In this document: positions 8,573-19,359 of the stretch, piece by piece
Layout of the letters: the number at the start of each line of letters is the position of its first letter
Position numbering within the stretch: position 1 is the first letter of the stretch
Source of the DNA: Acinetobacter lwoffii
Lineage (GTDB): Bacteria; Pseudomonadota; Gammaproteobacteria; Pseudomonadales; Moraxellaceae
Direction of reading: 5' to 3'
Length of the DNA stretch: 64,000 bases
Assembly (NCBI RefSeq): GCF_022967985.1
Contig: NZ_JALJVC010000002.1
Coordinates: 186,001-250,000, forward strand
Translations under genes and position numbers: made by a program
Notes under the pieces: generated by a model
Database searches by the model: none
What the model was told of the DNA's origin: nothing
What the model saw: only the letters and a program-made list of their open reading frames with translations

Positions 8573-8685
8573 ATTGCCTTAAATAAAATGCCTAAATTCT
8601 GATTGACGCTTTCTTAGAGAGAAGTTTTCTGAGAATATTCAAAGATTAAATTAAATGAATATTATAATTTCTAGAGGGTGGGGAG

Positions 8686-9630
8686 GTGGATACATTATGG
8701 GATTTTCAACAGCTGGATTTAACTAATACCCGATTCTTTATTTTTGATAGTAAAAGTGATCATCTGGTTTATGAAGATCGGGACTTTAAAGAATATCATT
8801 GGGATCAGTCTAAATATAATCGAGTCAGGGAAGGGGATTTCTTTTTATATCGACGACCGCAAAAAGCCTCTGAAATTAAAAATCAATTCTATCTTTATGG
8901 TGCAGGCCGTATAGCCAAGATTATTGCACCTACTGCCATTCCTCAAAATCATCAAAAACGCCGAACCAAACCGGTCTTTGCGAAAGTGATCGATGGTATA
9001 CGTTTTATAGATCCTATTCTGCAGTCCGATTTGGAAGATTTTCAATGGACTTTTAAACCACGCGGAAATACTTGGGAACATTTTTTTCAACAATATGGCA
9101 TGAATGAGATCACGGCAGATGATTTTTGGCGATTACTTAAATTAGCAGGAAGAGGAGAAAAACAGGATGCTTTGTTAGATACGCATTTACGTCAAGAAAT
9201 CCTCGATTATAGTGTTGAAGATCAATATGCAAGGGTAAAGGTTCGCGGTTCGCCACACCAGAAATTTGCTTTACAAGTTAAACTTAATTATCAATATCAA
9301 TGTGCGATCTCTGGTATTAAGACCAAAGCCTTTTTAGTGGCTTCTCATATCGTACCTTGGTCTGAAAATCAGGTACATAGAAGAAATCCGCGTAATGGAA
9401 TTTGTTTATCTTCTTTATTGGATCAAGCTTTCGATCAGGGATTTATCACGCTAGATAAAGGGCTTAAAGTGTGTCTTGCGAATCAAGCCAAGCAAGATGC
9501 GAGTTTATACGCCTATTTAAAACTTTATCACGGTAAACGAATCGACGTACCAAAACGTTTTGCCCCTGATCCGGTATTTTTAGCCTGGCATAGAGCACAC
9601 CGGTTTTTAGAACAACCCAATGATCTTTAA
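8686..9630 (+). CDS. HNH endonuclease with an N-terminal reader-like domain
   Basis: 314 residues from a GTG at 8686 preceded by a G-rich ribosome site. The C-terminal third carries an HNH nuclease fold of the HNH_2 type: C206, the SHIVPW histidine (221), then HRRNPRNGIC (231-240) and LLDQAFD. The N-terminal half, with GDFFLYRRP and FYLYGAGRIAKI around residues 50-78, resembles PUA/EVE-like base-reading folds, though I cannot prove this. The arrangement recalls modification-dependent restriction enzymes. No methyltransferase gene is adjacent. The gene shares a bidirectional terminator with the convergent csp gene. Confidence 0.75.
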   Translation: MDTLWDFQQLDLTNTRFFIFDSKSDHLVYEDRDFKEYHWDQSKYNRVREGDFFLYRRPQKASEIKNQFYLYGAGRIAKIIAPTAIPQNHQKRRTKPVFAKVIDGIRFIDPILQSDLEDFQWTFKPRGNTWEHFFQQYGMNEITADDFWRLLKLAGRGEKQDALLDTHLRQEILDYSVEDQYARVKVRGSPHQKFALQVKLNYQYQCAISGIKTKAFLVASHIVPWSENQVHRRNPRNGICLSSLLDQAFDQGFITLDKGLKVCLANQAKQDASLYAYLKLYHGKRIDVPKRFAPDPVFLAWHRAHRFLEQPNDL

Positions 9631-9661
9631 AAGCGAGCGGTATGAGAGAAATGATAGGCAC

Positions 9662-9689
9662 AAAAAAAGCACTCTAAGAGTGCTTTTTT
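9662..9689. terminator. Bidirectional terminator
   Basis: A 7-bp stem (AGCACTC, 9668-9674, with GAGTGCT, 9678-9684) flanked by an A run on the left and a T run on the right, so it can end both the HNH gene and the convergent csp gene. Confidence 0.9.
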
Positions 9690-9707
9690 CAATATCTTGC
9701 TTCTAAA

Positions 9708-9917
9708 TTATAGAGCAACGATATTTACAGCTGTCGGGCCTTTTTGACCTTGAGCTACGCTGAAAGAAACCTTTTGGCCTTCAACTAAAGTTTTGAAACC
9801 TGAACCAGTGATTTCGCTGAAATGAGCAAAAACGTCTGGACCTGATTCTTGTTGAATGAAACCAAAACCTTTAGTTTCGTTGAACCATTTTACTGTACCG
9901 TTAACTGTATTAGACAT
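9708..9917 (-). CDS. Cold-shock domain protein (CspA family)
   Basis: 69 residues from the ATG at 9917, with AGG upstream; an in-frame ATG at 9953 would add a non-conserved leader. It is a single cold-shock OB fold with [15 protein letters not shown] (RNP1 is KGFGFI) and DVFAHFSEI (RNP2 is VFAHF). It binds single-stranded RNA and melts secondary structure. Whether it is cold-induced or constitutive cannot be told from the protein. About 350 AT-rich bases lie upstream before the next gene and could hold a long leader. Confidence 0.93.
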   Translation of the reverse strand: MSNTVNGTVKWFNETKGFGFIQQESGPDVFAHFSEITGSGFKTLVEGQKVSFSVAQGQKGPTAVNIVAL

Positions 9918-10222
9918 AATATAACCTATTGAATCGTATGAATTTATAGCCAAAATTTCAGATGACTAACTGTAACTTTGAAAAATAAAAAGGATGGAGC
10001 TTTTTGATCTGTAATACGAAGGTTTATGACTAAAACTGCGATACTTAAAAGAAGACTAACCAAAACAAGAATTTTTCTAGTTGGGATTATCATACCGCTT
10101 ATTTTGAGATATACAAGCGTTTTATTTGGCTAATTTATTAGGATATTGAAAAATATAAAATTAAATTTGTATATTTTCTATCCAGAAAGGTTTTTTAAGT
10201 TAAACAAGGGTATCTACATCAA

Positions 10223-10249
10223 TAAAAAGAGCGCCGAAGCGCCCTTTTT
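10223..10249 (-). terminator. Terminator of the acyl-CoA dehydrogenase gene
   Basis: A G/C-rich hairpin (GAGCGC, 10229-10234, with GCGCCC, 10239-10244) around CGAA, with A and T runs either side. On the minus strand it follows the gene ending at 10265. Confidence 0.8.
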
Positions 10250-10264
10250 AACTCAATTTACAGC

Positions 10265-12088
10265 TTAGTAGTCAAAGCTAAAGTGTTCTGGTGCCAGTGC
10301 CGTCATGGTTTTAGAGGGATTCACCATCGCTTCTGCGTGACCTTGAGTACGTGGCAGAATACGTTCAAAGTAGAAATCAGCAGTTTTGATTTTCGCTTTA
10401 TAGAATTCTGGAACTTCCGTACCGTCATTAGAAGCTAGTTTGGCTGAAGCGACTGCAGCTTGCTGTGCCCAGAAGTAGGCCATCATCACATAACCGGAGA
10501 ACATCAGGAAATCGACTGATGCAGAAGAAACGATGTCGCGGTCCTTACGTGCAGCCAGCATGATACGCACAGTTAGTGCATTCCACTGTGCACAGAGCTT
10601 GGTTAAATCCCAGGCAAAGCGGCGCATATATTTATTACGTGCATGCTGACCGCAGAATTTCAGGATTTCAGCAGTGTAATCACGAATAACTTTACCTTTT
10701 GATGTCAACAGCACTTTACGGCCAATCAGATCCAGTGCCTGAACACCTGTTGTGCCTTCATACAGGGTAGAGATACGTGAGTCACGTACGATCTGTTCCA
10801 TGCCCCATTCTTTGATATAGCCATGTCCACCGAAGACTTGCATACCGTGATTTGATGCCTCATAACCCATTTCGGTCAGGAAGCCTTTCAGGATTGGAGT
10901 ATAGAACCCAAGATGGTCATCATGCTGTTCAAATGCTGCAGTATCGCCACGCAGCAAAGCATCATTCATGTTGTCGGCAATTTTTGCTGCATGATAAATC
11001 ATGGCACGGCCACCTTCAGCAATGGCTTTTTGCGTCAACAGCATACGGCGTACATCAGCATGGTGAATGATCGCATCCGCCACTTTTTCTGGATCTTTTT
11101 TGCCAGACAAGGCACGCATTGACATACGTTCTTTAGCATAAGGTAAAGCACCCTGGAACGACAGTTCAGCATGACAAATACCCTGAATCGCAGTACCAAT
11201 ACGCGCCGTGTTCATAAAGGTGAACATAGCGTGCAAGCCTTTATTCGGTTCGCCAATCAGGTAGCCAGTCGCATTGTCAAAATTCAGTACAGCCGTTGCT
11301 GAAGCGCGAATCCCCATTTTGTGTTCAATCGAACCGCAGTTCACTGGATTACGCTCGCCGATCCCGCCATCTGCAGCAGCAATAAATTTCGGTACGATAA
11401 ACAGAGAAATCCCTTTGGTACCTTGCGGCGCATCTGGAAGGCGTGCCAGTACGATATGTACGATATTTTCAGTCAGGTCGTGCTCACCTGCGGAAATAAA
11501 GATTTTGGTGCCTGAAATGGCATAGCTGCCATCTTCTTTCGGCTCTGCTTTGGTCTTAACTTGACCCAAGTCAGTACCACATTGCGGCTCAGTCAGACAC
11601 ATGGTGCCCGCCCAAGTTCCTGCAACTAAGTGAGGCAGATACGTGTTTTTCTGCTCAGCGGTACCATATTGCATGATAGTGTTGATACAACCCACACTTA
11701 AACCCGGATACATCTGGAATGACCAGTTTGCAGTCCCCATCATTTCCGATTTGATCAGGTTTAAAGACATTGGCAGGTTTTGGCCACCAAATTCTTCAGG
11801 ATAAGACAGACCTTGCCAGCCACCTTGTACGAACTGGTCGTAAGCTTCTTTAAAGCCTTTCGGTGTTTTTACTTCGCCATTTTCAAAATGACAGCCTTCT
11901 TCATCACCGCTTTGATTCAACGGCGACAGTACATTTTCACAGAAATCTGCAGCGCCTTCTAAGATCATATCTACCGTGTCGGCATCGGCATATTCACCAT
12001 TCGACAAATTCTGGTAGTGCGCAGGGTAGTCAAGCACTTCATTCATAAGGAAGCGAATGTCGTGTAAAGGGGCTTTATATGCTGGCAT
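10265..12088 (-). CDS. Acyl-CoA dehydrogenase, long form with C-terminal domain
   Basis: 607 residues from the ATG at 12088 (MPAYKAPLHDIRFLMNEV), which is how this subfamily normally begins; the ATG at 12148 adds a spurious 20 residues. It contains the flavin-site motifs MCLTEPQCGTDLGQV and FISAGEHD, the late LYEGTTGVQALDL, and an extra C-terminal domain of about 130 residues. The size and C-terminal extension place it with the DmdC/FadE5-like acyl-CoA dehydrogenases. It oxidises an acyl-CoA to the trans-2-enoyl form with FAD. Chain-length preference is unknown. Confidence 0.88.
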   Translation of the reverse strand: MPAYKAPLHDIRFLMNEVLDYPAHYQNLSNGEYADADTVDMILEGAADFCENVLSPLNQSGDEEGCHFENGEVKTPKGFKEAYDQFVQGGWQGLSYPEEFGGQNLPMSLNLIKSEMMGTANWSFQMYPGLSVGCINTIMQYGTAEQKNTYLPHLVAGTWAGTMCLTEPQCGTDLGQVKTKAEPKEDGSYAISGTKIFISAGEHDLTENIVHIVLARLPDAPQGTKGISLFIVPKFIAAADGGIGERNPVNCGSIEHKMGIRASATAVLNFDNATGYLIGEPNKGLHAMFTFMNTARIGTAIQGICHAELSFQGALPYAKERMSMRALSGKKDPEKVADAIIHHADVRRMLLTQKAIAEGGRAMIYHAAKIADNMNDALLRGDTAAFEQHDDHLGFYTPILKGFLTEMGYEASNHGMQVFGGHGYIKEWGMEQIVRDSRISTLYEGTTGVQALDLIGRKVLLTSKGKVIRDYTAEILKFCGQHARNKYMRRFAWDLTKLCAQWNALTVRIMLAARKDRDIVSSASVDFLMFSGYVMMAYFWAQQAAVASAKLASNDGTEVPEFYKAKIKTADFYFERILPRTQGHAEAMVNPSKTMTALAPEHFSFDY

Positions 12089-12485
12089 GCGTTTAATCCT
12101 GATTGAAATTAGTTTTGGATTATCTGTATCGATTCTTTGATTATTCACATTCGGGATAAAAAAACATTGATGAATTCAGTGAATAAAAATGTCAGAAAAG
12201 CGAATCGATTTTTAAGGCTAATGAATGAAATCATCGAATTTCATCATTAGGTGTTTACATTACAGGAAGATTAAAAACTTGTTATATCAATGGAATTTAA
12301 TGAGTTAAAAGGTGATTTGTCCAGTATATTTTTGTATGAATTGTGCTCGGATTCAGGTCGCAAAATAACTCATTCTAAAATGTCATTAAAACCAATTCAT
12401 GGTTTTTCAGCTTATAAAAGTAGTAGGAGGAGAGTAAAGGGTTGCAGTTGCAACCCGAACTGAACTCATTGGAGAGATAGGGGTT
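12089..12485. other. Intergenic region, no supported gene
   Basis: 397 bases between aroE and the acyl-CoA dehydrogenase gene. They hold a 7-bp hairpin GGGTTGC/GCAACCC (12439-12456) just beyond the end of aroE, without a T run on the minus strand, and an ATGAAAT/ATTTCAT inverted repeat near 12225-12244. A 57-codon plus-strand frame from 12290 lacks a ribosome site and is probably chance. Confidence 0.5.
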
Positions 12486-13274
12486 TTAAAGAAACTCTTT
12501 TAAATCCGGCTTGATACCATTCCAGATGTAAAAAGATTCAATTGCCTGACCGACCAGCATGCCAAAACCTTCAGATGTCGGTACACCGCGTGCCTTGGCT
12601 TGATCCAGAAAGGAAGAAGGTTTGCCATAGGCCATTTCATAGGCCCGTTTAAACTGTAACGCCTCTGGTAAAACCAAAGCATCACCACTGAGGCTGGCAG
12701 AGGTGGCATTAATCACCAAATCAAATTCACCGGCTAAATTGTCTAGTGAAATCGCCTGTAATTCGACTTGAGGTACGGCATCCTGAAGATCAGCGACCAG
12801 TTGTTCCGCGCGTGCCAAGGTACGATTGGCGATTACGATTTTTTTCGCACCTGCTTGGGCGAGTGGATAAATCACACCACGCGTGGCACCGCCTGCTCCA
12901 ATAATCAGAATATTGGTATTTTCCAGTGGCCAGTCTAAGGCACGGATGGCTTCAACCAATCCCTGACCATCGGTATTGTCGCCATGCAGGATGCCATTTT
13001 CCATCCATAGCGTATTCACTGCTTTGGCAATTTTGGCCCGTTCACTCAGCACCTGACATTGGCCAAAAGCCTGCTCTTTGAAGGGGACAGTAACATTCAG
13101 GCCGCTACCGCCCTGGCCAAAGAATTCCTGAATGTTGGCTTCAAAGCCATCCAGTGGAGCCAAACGTTTACTATAATTCAGGTCGATCCCAGTTTTGGCT
13201 GCAAAGGCGTGGTGCAATTCTGGAGAACGTGATTGTTCAATCGGGTTACCAATCACGGCAAATTTTTTGCTCAT
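12486..13274 (-). CDS. aroE: Shikimate dehydrogenase (NADP)
   Basis: 262 residues from the ATG at 13274 (MSKKFAVIGNPIEQSRSP). Substrate-site motifs are SRSP near the start and NVTVPFKE, whose lysine is the catalytic base. The nucleotide-binding part has GAGGATRG and then NRTLARA, the arginine-containing turn that favours NADP. It reduces 3-dehydroshikimate to shikimate in aromatic amino acid synthesis. A small membrane protein gene lies upstream on the same strand, separated by a terminator. Confidence 0.95.
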   Translation of the reverse strand: MSKKFAVIGNPIEQSRSPELHHAFAAKTGIDLNYSKRLAPLDGFEANIQEFFGQGGSGLNVTVPFKEQAFGQCQVLSERAKIAKAVNTLWMENGILHGDNTDGQGLVEAIRALDWPLENTNILIIGAGGATRGVIYPLAQAGAKKIVIANRTLARAEQLVADLQDAVPQVELQAISLDNLAGEFDLVINATSASLSGDALVLPEALQFKRAYEMAYGKPSSFLDQAKARGVPTSEGFGMLVGQAIESFYIWNGIKPDLKEFL

Positions 13275-13315
13275 TTCACAATGTCCATGTGCGGAAATGG
13301 CCATCAATATACGTG

Positions 13316-13342
13316 AAAAAGCGCAGGGACTAAAGCCTGCGC
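13316..13342 (-). terminator. Terminator of the small membrane protein gene
   Basis: A perfect 7-bp stem (GCGCAGG, 13321-13327, with CCTGCGC, 13336-13342). On the minus strand it is followed by five T. It lies between the gene ending at 13374 and aroE. Confidence 0.85.
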
Positions 13343-13373
13343 GATTTTAAATTGCTGCTAAGTTATCAGGGTT

Positions 13374-13580
13374 TTAGGAGCTGCAAATATCCATAATATG
13401 TTCCGCAAACATCAGCGCCATACTGAGAACAACCCCAAGCCCAGTCAGGATACTCACCAGAATAGCGGCGCCATCCAGAATCAGATTATGACTCAAAATT
13501 GCGGTACTCATCGCGCTGATGGCGAGAGCCAGAAAAAGCCAAAAGGCCAACACAGGTAGATTTAATTGAAGATTATGCAT
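13374..13580 (-). CDS. Small two-helix membrane protein
   Basis: 68 residues from the ATG at 13580, preceded by GTGAGAA; a GTG at 13592 is less likely. Two hydrophobic helices (VLAFWLFLALAISAMSTAIL and AILVSILTGLGVVLSMALMFA) are joined by a short HNLILDG turn. I do not recognise the family. It has its own terminator, so it is an independent unit between aroE and hemF. Confidence 0.6.
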   Translation of the reverse strand: MHNLQLNLPVLAFWLFLALAISAMSTAILSHNLILDGAAILVSILTGLGVVLSMALMFAEHIMDICSS

Positions 13581-13714
13581 TGTTATTCTCACTAGACATC
13601 AAATGGAATATGATCGATGTAGCGATAGGGTGCCGCGATCAAATCAGGTATTTCTATGCAGCAGTATAGAGGATATATCTATTAAAGCAGCCCTCTATTT
13701 GAGGGCCGTTTGTA

Positions 13715-14719
<1,005 letters not shown>

Positions 14720-14909
14720 TCAGTCAAAGATTAAGGTCTAATTTGGTGATGCAATTCATCAGCCCAGACATTACATTCCACTATTCATAAGCAGAATGCA
14801 TCATTAAATCCGACTAAATGGCTAGGTTGAATTCTTTTTTCAAGCTCAGCACAATAACTCACAAGCGCTCATTGGCTTGAGCATTTCTCGACGGTAATAG
14901 GTGGGTCTC

Positions 14910-16283
14910 ATGTCGGTACAGGTCAATTCCCTGATTCAAAAATACAATGTTCCCGGGCCACGCTATACCAGTTATCCCACTGTTCCGTATTGGGAAGAGC
15001 AGAATTTCTCGCTGGAACAATGGAAGCAAACGCTAAAAAAGTCTTTTGATGAATCCAATCAAAGCGAAGGCATTAGCTTGTATATCCACCTGCCATTTTG
15101 CGAAAGCCTGTGTACCTTCTGCGGGTGTCATAAGCGCGTGACCAAACGCCATGAAGTCGAACAACCTTATATTCAGGCACTGCTGAAAGAATGGGGTCTA
15201 TATTGCGAGTTATTACAAGAAAAGCCCATCATTAAAGAGATTCATTTTGGTGGAGGAACGCCGACCTTTTTTTCAATGGCACATCTGGCTCAACTAATTC
15301 AAGGCATTCTGGCCAAAGCAGACGTAGCGCCTGAGTATGAATTCAGTTTCGAAGGTCATCCCAATAATACTACGCGTGAACATTTGCAGGGATTGTATGA
15401 CCTGGGTTTTCGTCGGGTCAGTTATGGTGTGCAGGATTATAACGAAACCGTGCAAAAGGCGATTCACCGGATTCAGCCTTATGAAAATGTTAAACAGGTG
15501 ACCGAATGGGCGCGAGAAATTGGCTATGAATCGATTTCCCATGATCTGGTCTTTGGTCTGCCATTTCAGAGTCTGGATGATGTTTTAAATACTATTGAAC
15601 AAACCAATTCGCTCTTGCCGGACCGTCTGGCTTTATATAGCTATGCACATGTGCCCTGGATTAAAGGTAATGGTCAGCGTGGTTTTAAAGATGCCGATGT
15701 GCCCAAAGATGCGATCAAACGGGAATGCTATGAAGCGGGTAAAAAGAAACTTCTGGCACATGGCTATCATGAAATCGGTATGGATCATTTTGCCTTAGAG
15801 AAAGATGCGATGTACCAGTCCTTTCAAGCTGGAACATTGCATCGCAACTTTATGGGGTACACCGCCTCTAAAACCCAGGTGATGATTGGACTCGGGATAT
15901 CCTCAATCAGCGATAGCTGGTACAGCTTTGCGCAGAATGTGAAAACCGTTGAAGAATATTATGAATGCCTGGCGCGCAATGAAATTCCAGTATTTAAAGG
16001 TCATGTCTTAAATCAGGAAGATTTGATCATCCGGCAACATATTCTAAATTTGATGTGCAGCTTTAGCACCTCATGGGAAAATTCCGAGATGCTTTTCCCT
16101 GAAATTGATGAGGTTTTGGAACAGCTTGACGAAATGGCACAGGATGGTTTGATTCAATTTTCAGACTCGTCAGTCACGATTCTGGAGAAAGGGAAACCAT
16201 TTGTACGCAATATTTGTATGGCTTTTGATTTACGTTTAAAGCGACGCATACCGGAGAACCGGATTTTCTCGATGACGATTTAA
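14910..16283 (+). CDS. hemN: Oxygen-independent coproporphyrinogen III oxidase
   Basis: 457 residues from the ATG at 14910, with AGGTGGG just upstream; a GTG at 14901 overlaps that site. The radical SAM motif is the full HemN form with four cysteines (HLPFCESLCTFCGCHK), unlike HemW at 7346. VPGPRYTSYPT at the N-terminus and HFGGGTPTFFS are further HemN marks. It carries out the haem step of HemF without oxygen, using a 4Fe-4S cluster and S-adenosylmethionine. It is divergent from hemF. Confidence 0.95.
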   Translation: MSVQVNSLIQKYNVPGPRYTSYPTVPYWEEQNFSLEQWKQTLKKSFDESNQSEGISLYIHLPFCESLCTFCGCHKRVTKRHEVEQPYIQALLKEWGLYCELLQEKPIIKEIHFGGGTPTFFSMAHLAQLIQGILAKADVAPEYEFSFEGHPNNTTREHLQGLYDLGFRRVSYGVQDYNETVQKAIHRIQPYENVKQVTEWAREIGYESISHDLVFGLPFQSLDDVLNTIEQTNSLLPDRLALYSYAHVPWIKGNGQRGFKDADVPKDAIKRECYEAGKKKLLAHGYHEIGMDHFALEKDAMYQSFQAGTLHRNFMGYTASKTQVMIGLGISSISDSWYSFAQNVKTVEEYYECLARNEIPVFKGHVLNQEDLIIRQHILNLMCSFSTSWENSEMLFPEIDEVLEQLDEMAQDGLIQFSDSSVTILEKGKPFVRNICMAFDLRLKRRIPENRIFSMTI

Positions 16284-16394
16284 TCTTCCCCTAACCCCAT
16301 TTTTAAGAAAGATAGGGAAAACCTCCCCGAGCAAGACTTAAGCATTGCTTTAAGTCGAAGCGCAAGAAAGGGAGGTTTGGAGGGATTAAGTTAA
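16284..16394. repeat. C/G-rich dispersed repeat between convergent hemN and ribA
   Basis: The outer arms AAACCTCCC (16318-16326) and GGGAGGTTT (16370-16378) enclose a second hairpin GACTTAA/TTAAGTC (16335-16341, 16350-16356). The right arm continues as GGAGGTTTGGAGGGATT, closely matching GGAGGTTAGGAAGGATT at the mlaB/corA junction. A related unit lies before plsB. Confidence 0.7.
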
Positions 16395-16422
16395 AATAAG
16401 GTAGGACAGGGTTTTAAAAATA

Positions 16423-17025
16423 TTAAAAATCATCCTTTTTATAAAGATGTGCCATGCGTTCGTGCTTGGTCTTGAGATATTGTTCATTAAAAGGGTTTAA
16501 ACCCACAGTCAAAGGCACACGATCGATCACGTTAATTCCCTGGGCTTTTAAAGCCTCAATTTTAGAAGGGTTATTGGTCACCAGGCGTACTGCTTTCACC
16601 TGTAAATGATCCAGCATGATGCTACACATATCATACTGGCGTGCATCTGCGGGCAGGTTCAGCATTAAATTGGCATCTACGGTGTCATGTCCCTGATCTT
16701 GCAGAGCATAAGCGCGAATTTTATTGGTCAGGCCAATGCCACGACCTTCCTGACGCAAATACAGAATGACTCCGCGGCCCAATTCATTGATCAGTTTTAA
16801 AGTCGCTTGCAATTGCGGGCCACAGTCGCATTTGAGCGAAGCAAAGGCATCACCGGTTAAACATTCAGAATGCACACGCACCACTACAGGCTCATCTGAT
16901 ATTTCTTCAAGTCCTTTGGAAAGTGCGACATGTTCTTCGCCAGTCTCAGGGTCTTGAAATACAGTAATTTTAAATTCACCGTGAGCGGTAGGTAATCTTG
17001 ACGTTGCGACAAATTCGATTGGCAC
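16423..17025 (-). CDS. ribA: GTP cyclohydrolase II
   Basis: 200 residues from the GTG at 17025 (protein start (V)[12 protein letters not shown]), the length and start expected for stand-alone RibA. The upstream ATG at 17094 would add an unrelated leader. Zinc ligands are in [18 protein letters not shown], and RQEGRGIGL is the catalytic loop. It opens GTP to give the first riboflavin intermediate. It is not fused to RibB here. It is divergent from dxs across a region with nested inverted repeats. Confidence 0.95.
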   Translation of the reverse strand: MPIEFVATSRLPTAHGEFKITVFQDPETGEEHVALSKGLEEISDEPVVVRVHSECLTGDAFASLKCDCGPQLQATLKLINELGRGVILYLRQEGRGIGLTNKIRAYALQDQGHDTVDANLMLNLPADARQYDMCSIMLDHLQVKAVRLVTNNPSKIEALKAQGINVIDRVPLTVGLNPFNEQYLKTKHERMAHLYKKDDF

Positions 17026-17205
17026 AGCTGAACCCGTTAAATCCTGAAATTGGCTAAAGTATAGCGTAATGATTGAACATTGGTAGAATTGCAAAGTCGA
17101 AATTCTGCAATAGATTTTCTTTTTTGTAGAAAGCGAACGATAATAGTTGATAAATAGTAAGATTATTCAGGATAATCGTAGGCTGCAATTTTTTCACCCC
17201 GACGA

Positions 17206-17275
17206 GATCATTGTTTAATATTGCATCGCTAGAAGCGTAGCTGAATTGAAGCTGCTACAATTCAGCTATATGATC
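17206..17275. repeat. Nested inverted repeats between ribA and dxs
   Basis: A perfect 11-bp inverted repeat (TAGCTGAATTG, 17238-17248, with CAATTCAGCTA, 17258-17268) and 9-base loop sits inside a second pair, GATCAT (17206-17211) and ATGATC (17270-17275). It lies 60-130 bases upstream of dxs and could be a leader RNA structure or an operator. There is no T run, so it is not a simple terminator. Confidence 0.65.
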
Positions 17276-17334
17276 GGGTACTCCCCATTGACCTAGCTTT
17301 AGATTTGCCAGGCTTTAGAAGGCTTTGCCATAAT

Positions 17335-19245
17335 ATGCTGTATACAGAAATCCCAACTCAACGCCCTGTAACACCGTTGCTTGATGCGATCAATCATCCT
17401 GAGCAACTGCGTGCACTCGAGCAAAGCCAGCTAGAACAAGTGGCGGATGAGTTACGTCAATTCATTTTGTATGCTGCCGGGCAAAGTGGCGGACATTTTG
17501 GTGCCAATCTCGGTGTGATTGAACTCACCGTGGCTTTACATTATTGCTTTAATACACCGCATGACCGCCTGATCTGGGATGTAGGTCATCAGGCCTATCC
17601 GCATAAAGTGTTGACTGGTCGTCGTGAACAGCTCACCACGATTCGTGCCAAAGATGGTCTGGCTGCGTTTCCGGCTCGTGAAGAATCTGAATTTGATACC
17701 TTTGGGGTAGGGCATTCTTCGACGGCGATTTCTGCTGGCCTAGGTATGGCGCTGGCACGTCGTTATCAGAACAAGCCGTGTGAAGTGGTATCGATTATTG
17801 GCGATGGCGCCATGACGGCAGGTATGGCTTTTGAAGCTTTGAATGATGCCGTGGCACACAGTGCTGATCTGATGGTGGTGCTGAACGACAATGATATGTC
17901 GATTTCTTGCAGTACCGGTGGTTTTGCCAAACATCTGGCTGCCATTTGGGAGCGCGGTGAGTTCGTTAATGTTACCGAGCAGGGTGAGGCATATGTACAG
18001 CCACATCCAGAATGGTTGTATAACTCGCGTTTGCACAGTGCAGCAACCGATGCTGCAGATAACTTATTCCAAGCCATCGGCTTTGACTATTTTGGCCCGT
18101 ACGATGGTCATGATGTCAAACAGCTGGTGCATGTCTTTAATGCGCTGAAAAAGCGTAAAGGCCCACGCCTGATTCATGTCTATACTAAAAAAGGCAAAGG
18201 CTTTGCTCCGGCAGAATCCGATCAAATCAAATATCACGCGATTAGCAAAATCAACGCCGTTGCCGCCAGCAATACTGCACCGAAATATTCGGATGTATTT
18301 GGACAATGGCTTTGCGATGAAGCGGCACAAGATGCCCGTTTGCTCGCAATCACACCTGCGATGTGCGAAGGCTCAGGCATGGTCAAATTTGCCAAAGAAT
18401 ATCCGGAACGTTTCTTTGATGTCGCGATTGCCGAACAGCATTCGGTTACCTTGGCTGCCGGTATGGCTTGTGAAGGCTTGAAGCCGGTGGTTGCAATTTA
18501 CTCGACTTTCCTGCAACGCGGTTATGATCAACTGGTACATGACGTGGCTTTGCAGAATCTGGATGTTACTTTCGGTATTGATCGTGCCGGTCTGGTCGGT
18601 GAAGATGGCCCGACCCATGCCGGTGCTTATGACTATGCCTATATGCGTACTATCCCGAATATCGTGATCATGGCGCCGAAAGACGAAAATGAATGCCGTC
18701 AAATGCTGCATACTGCGTATTTATATCCAGGACCGGCAGCGGTACGTTATCCACGTGGCAATGGACTGGGCGTTGAGATTCAGCAAAAGATGGTTGAGAT
18801 TCCAATCGGTCAGGCAGAAATCGTGGCCAGCTTTAATGGGCAGTATGATGAATATATTTCTGTGCTGGCCTTTGGTAGCCGGGTACAGGCTGCAGTCGAC
18901 GCTGCTGAAGCATTTGCCGTGAAACATGAGATTGGCGTGCGTGTGGTTAACATGCGTTTTGTCAAACCACTGGATACTCAAATGCTCGATGATCTCGCTT
19001 TAAGCACCAGTCTGTTTGTCACGGTGGAAGAACATGCAGTGATGGGCGGTGCAGGTAGTGCCGTGAATGAATATCTGGCAGAAGCACAGATTGTCAAACC
19101 GATGTTGAATCTGGGTCTGGATGATACGTTTATGGCGCAAGCGACCCATGCACAGATGTTGCAGCAAGCGGGTCTGGATGCGCAAGGCATTGAAAAATCG
19201 ATCAATCAGGCTTGGTCCAGCCTGGGGCAAAGCGTCTTGTCATAA
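17335..19245 (+). CDS. dxs: 1-deoxy-D-xylulose-5-phosphate synthase
   Basis: 636 residues from the ATG at 17335 ([17 protein letters not shown]). It is a thiamine-diphosphate enzyme with [29 protein letters not shown] and the cofactor motif [15 protein letters not shown] through to LNDNDMSIS. The transketolase-like half has [13 protein letters not shown] and [15 protein letters not shown]. It joins pyruvate and glyceraldehyde 3-phosphate in the first step of the MEP isoprenoid pathway and feeds thiamine and pyridoxal synthesis. It is monocistronic, with a terminator following. Confidence 0.97.
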   Translation: MLYTEIPTQRPVTPLLDAINHPEQLRALEQSQLEQVADELRQFILYAAGQSGGHFGANLGVIELTVALHYCFNTPHDRLIWDVGHQAYPHKVLTGRREQLTTIRAKDGLAAFPAREESEFDTFGVGHSSTAISAGLGMALARRYQNKPCEVVSIIGDGAMTAGMAFEALNDAVAHSADLMVVLNDNDMSISCSTGGFAKHLAAIWERGEFVNVTEQGEAYVQPHPEWLYNSRLHSAATDAADNLFQAIGFDYFGPYDGHDVKQLVHVFNALKKRKGPRLIHVYTKKGKGFAPAESDQIKYHAISKINAVAASNTAPKYSDVFGQWLCDEAAQDARLLAITPAMCEGSGMVKFAKEYPERFFDVAIAEQHSVTLAAGMACEGLKPVVAIYSTFLQRGYDQLVHDVALQNLDVTFGIDRAGLVGEDGPTHAGAYDYAYMRTIPNIVIMAPKDENECRQMLHTAYLYPGPAAVRYPRGNGLGVEIQQKMVEIPIGQAEIVASFNGQYDEYISVLAFGSRVQAAVDAAEAFAVKHEIGVRVVNMRFVKPLDTQMLDDLALSTSLFVTVEEHAVMGGAGSAVNEYLAEAQIVKPMLNLGLDDTFMAQATHAQMLQQAGLDAQGIEKSINQAWSSLGQSVLS

Positions 19246-19275
19246 TATCTTAAAAATTTTAGACACATTTTTCCC

Positions 19276-19314
19276 AAAAAAGCCCTGATATTTGCTAAGA
19301 TATCGGGGCTTTTA
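19276..19314 (+). terminator. Terminator after dxs
   Basis: A long hairpin: AAAAGCCCTGATAT pairs with ATATCGGGGCTTTT (one G-T pair) around a short loop, ending in T. Confidence 0.85.
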
Positions 19315-19359
19315 TGCATTATTCTTTATCAGTGTCTTCAAATTTGTAGTGGGTGTTCA

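Noticed and set aside
12290..12463. 57-codon plus-strand reading frame beginning MEFNELKGDLSS
   Set aside because: No ribosome site, unremarkable composition, and it runs through a hairpin next to aroE; probably a chance frame.
14830..14850. TTGAA...TTCAA inverted repeat upstream of hemN as an FNR/ANR box
   Set aside because: Half-sites and the 7-base spacing do not fit TTGAT-N4-ATCAA.
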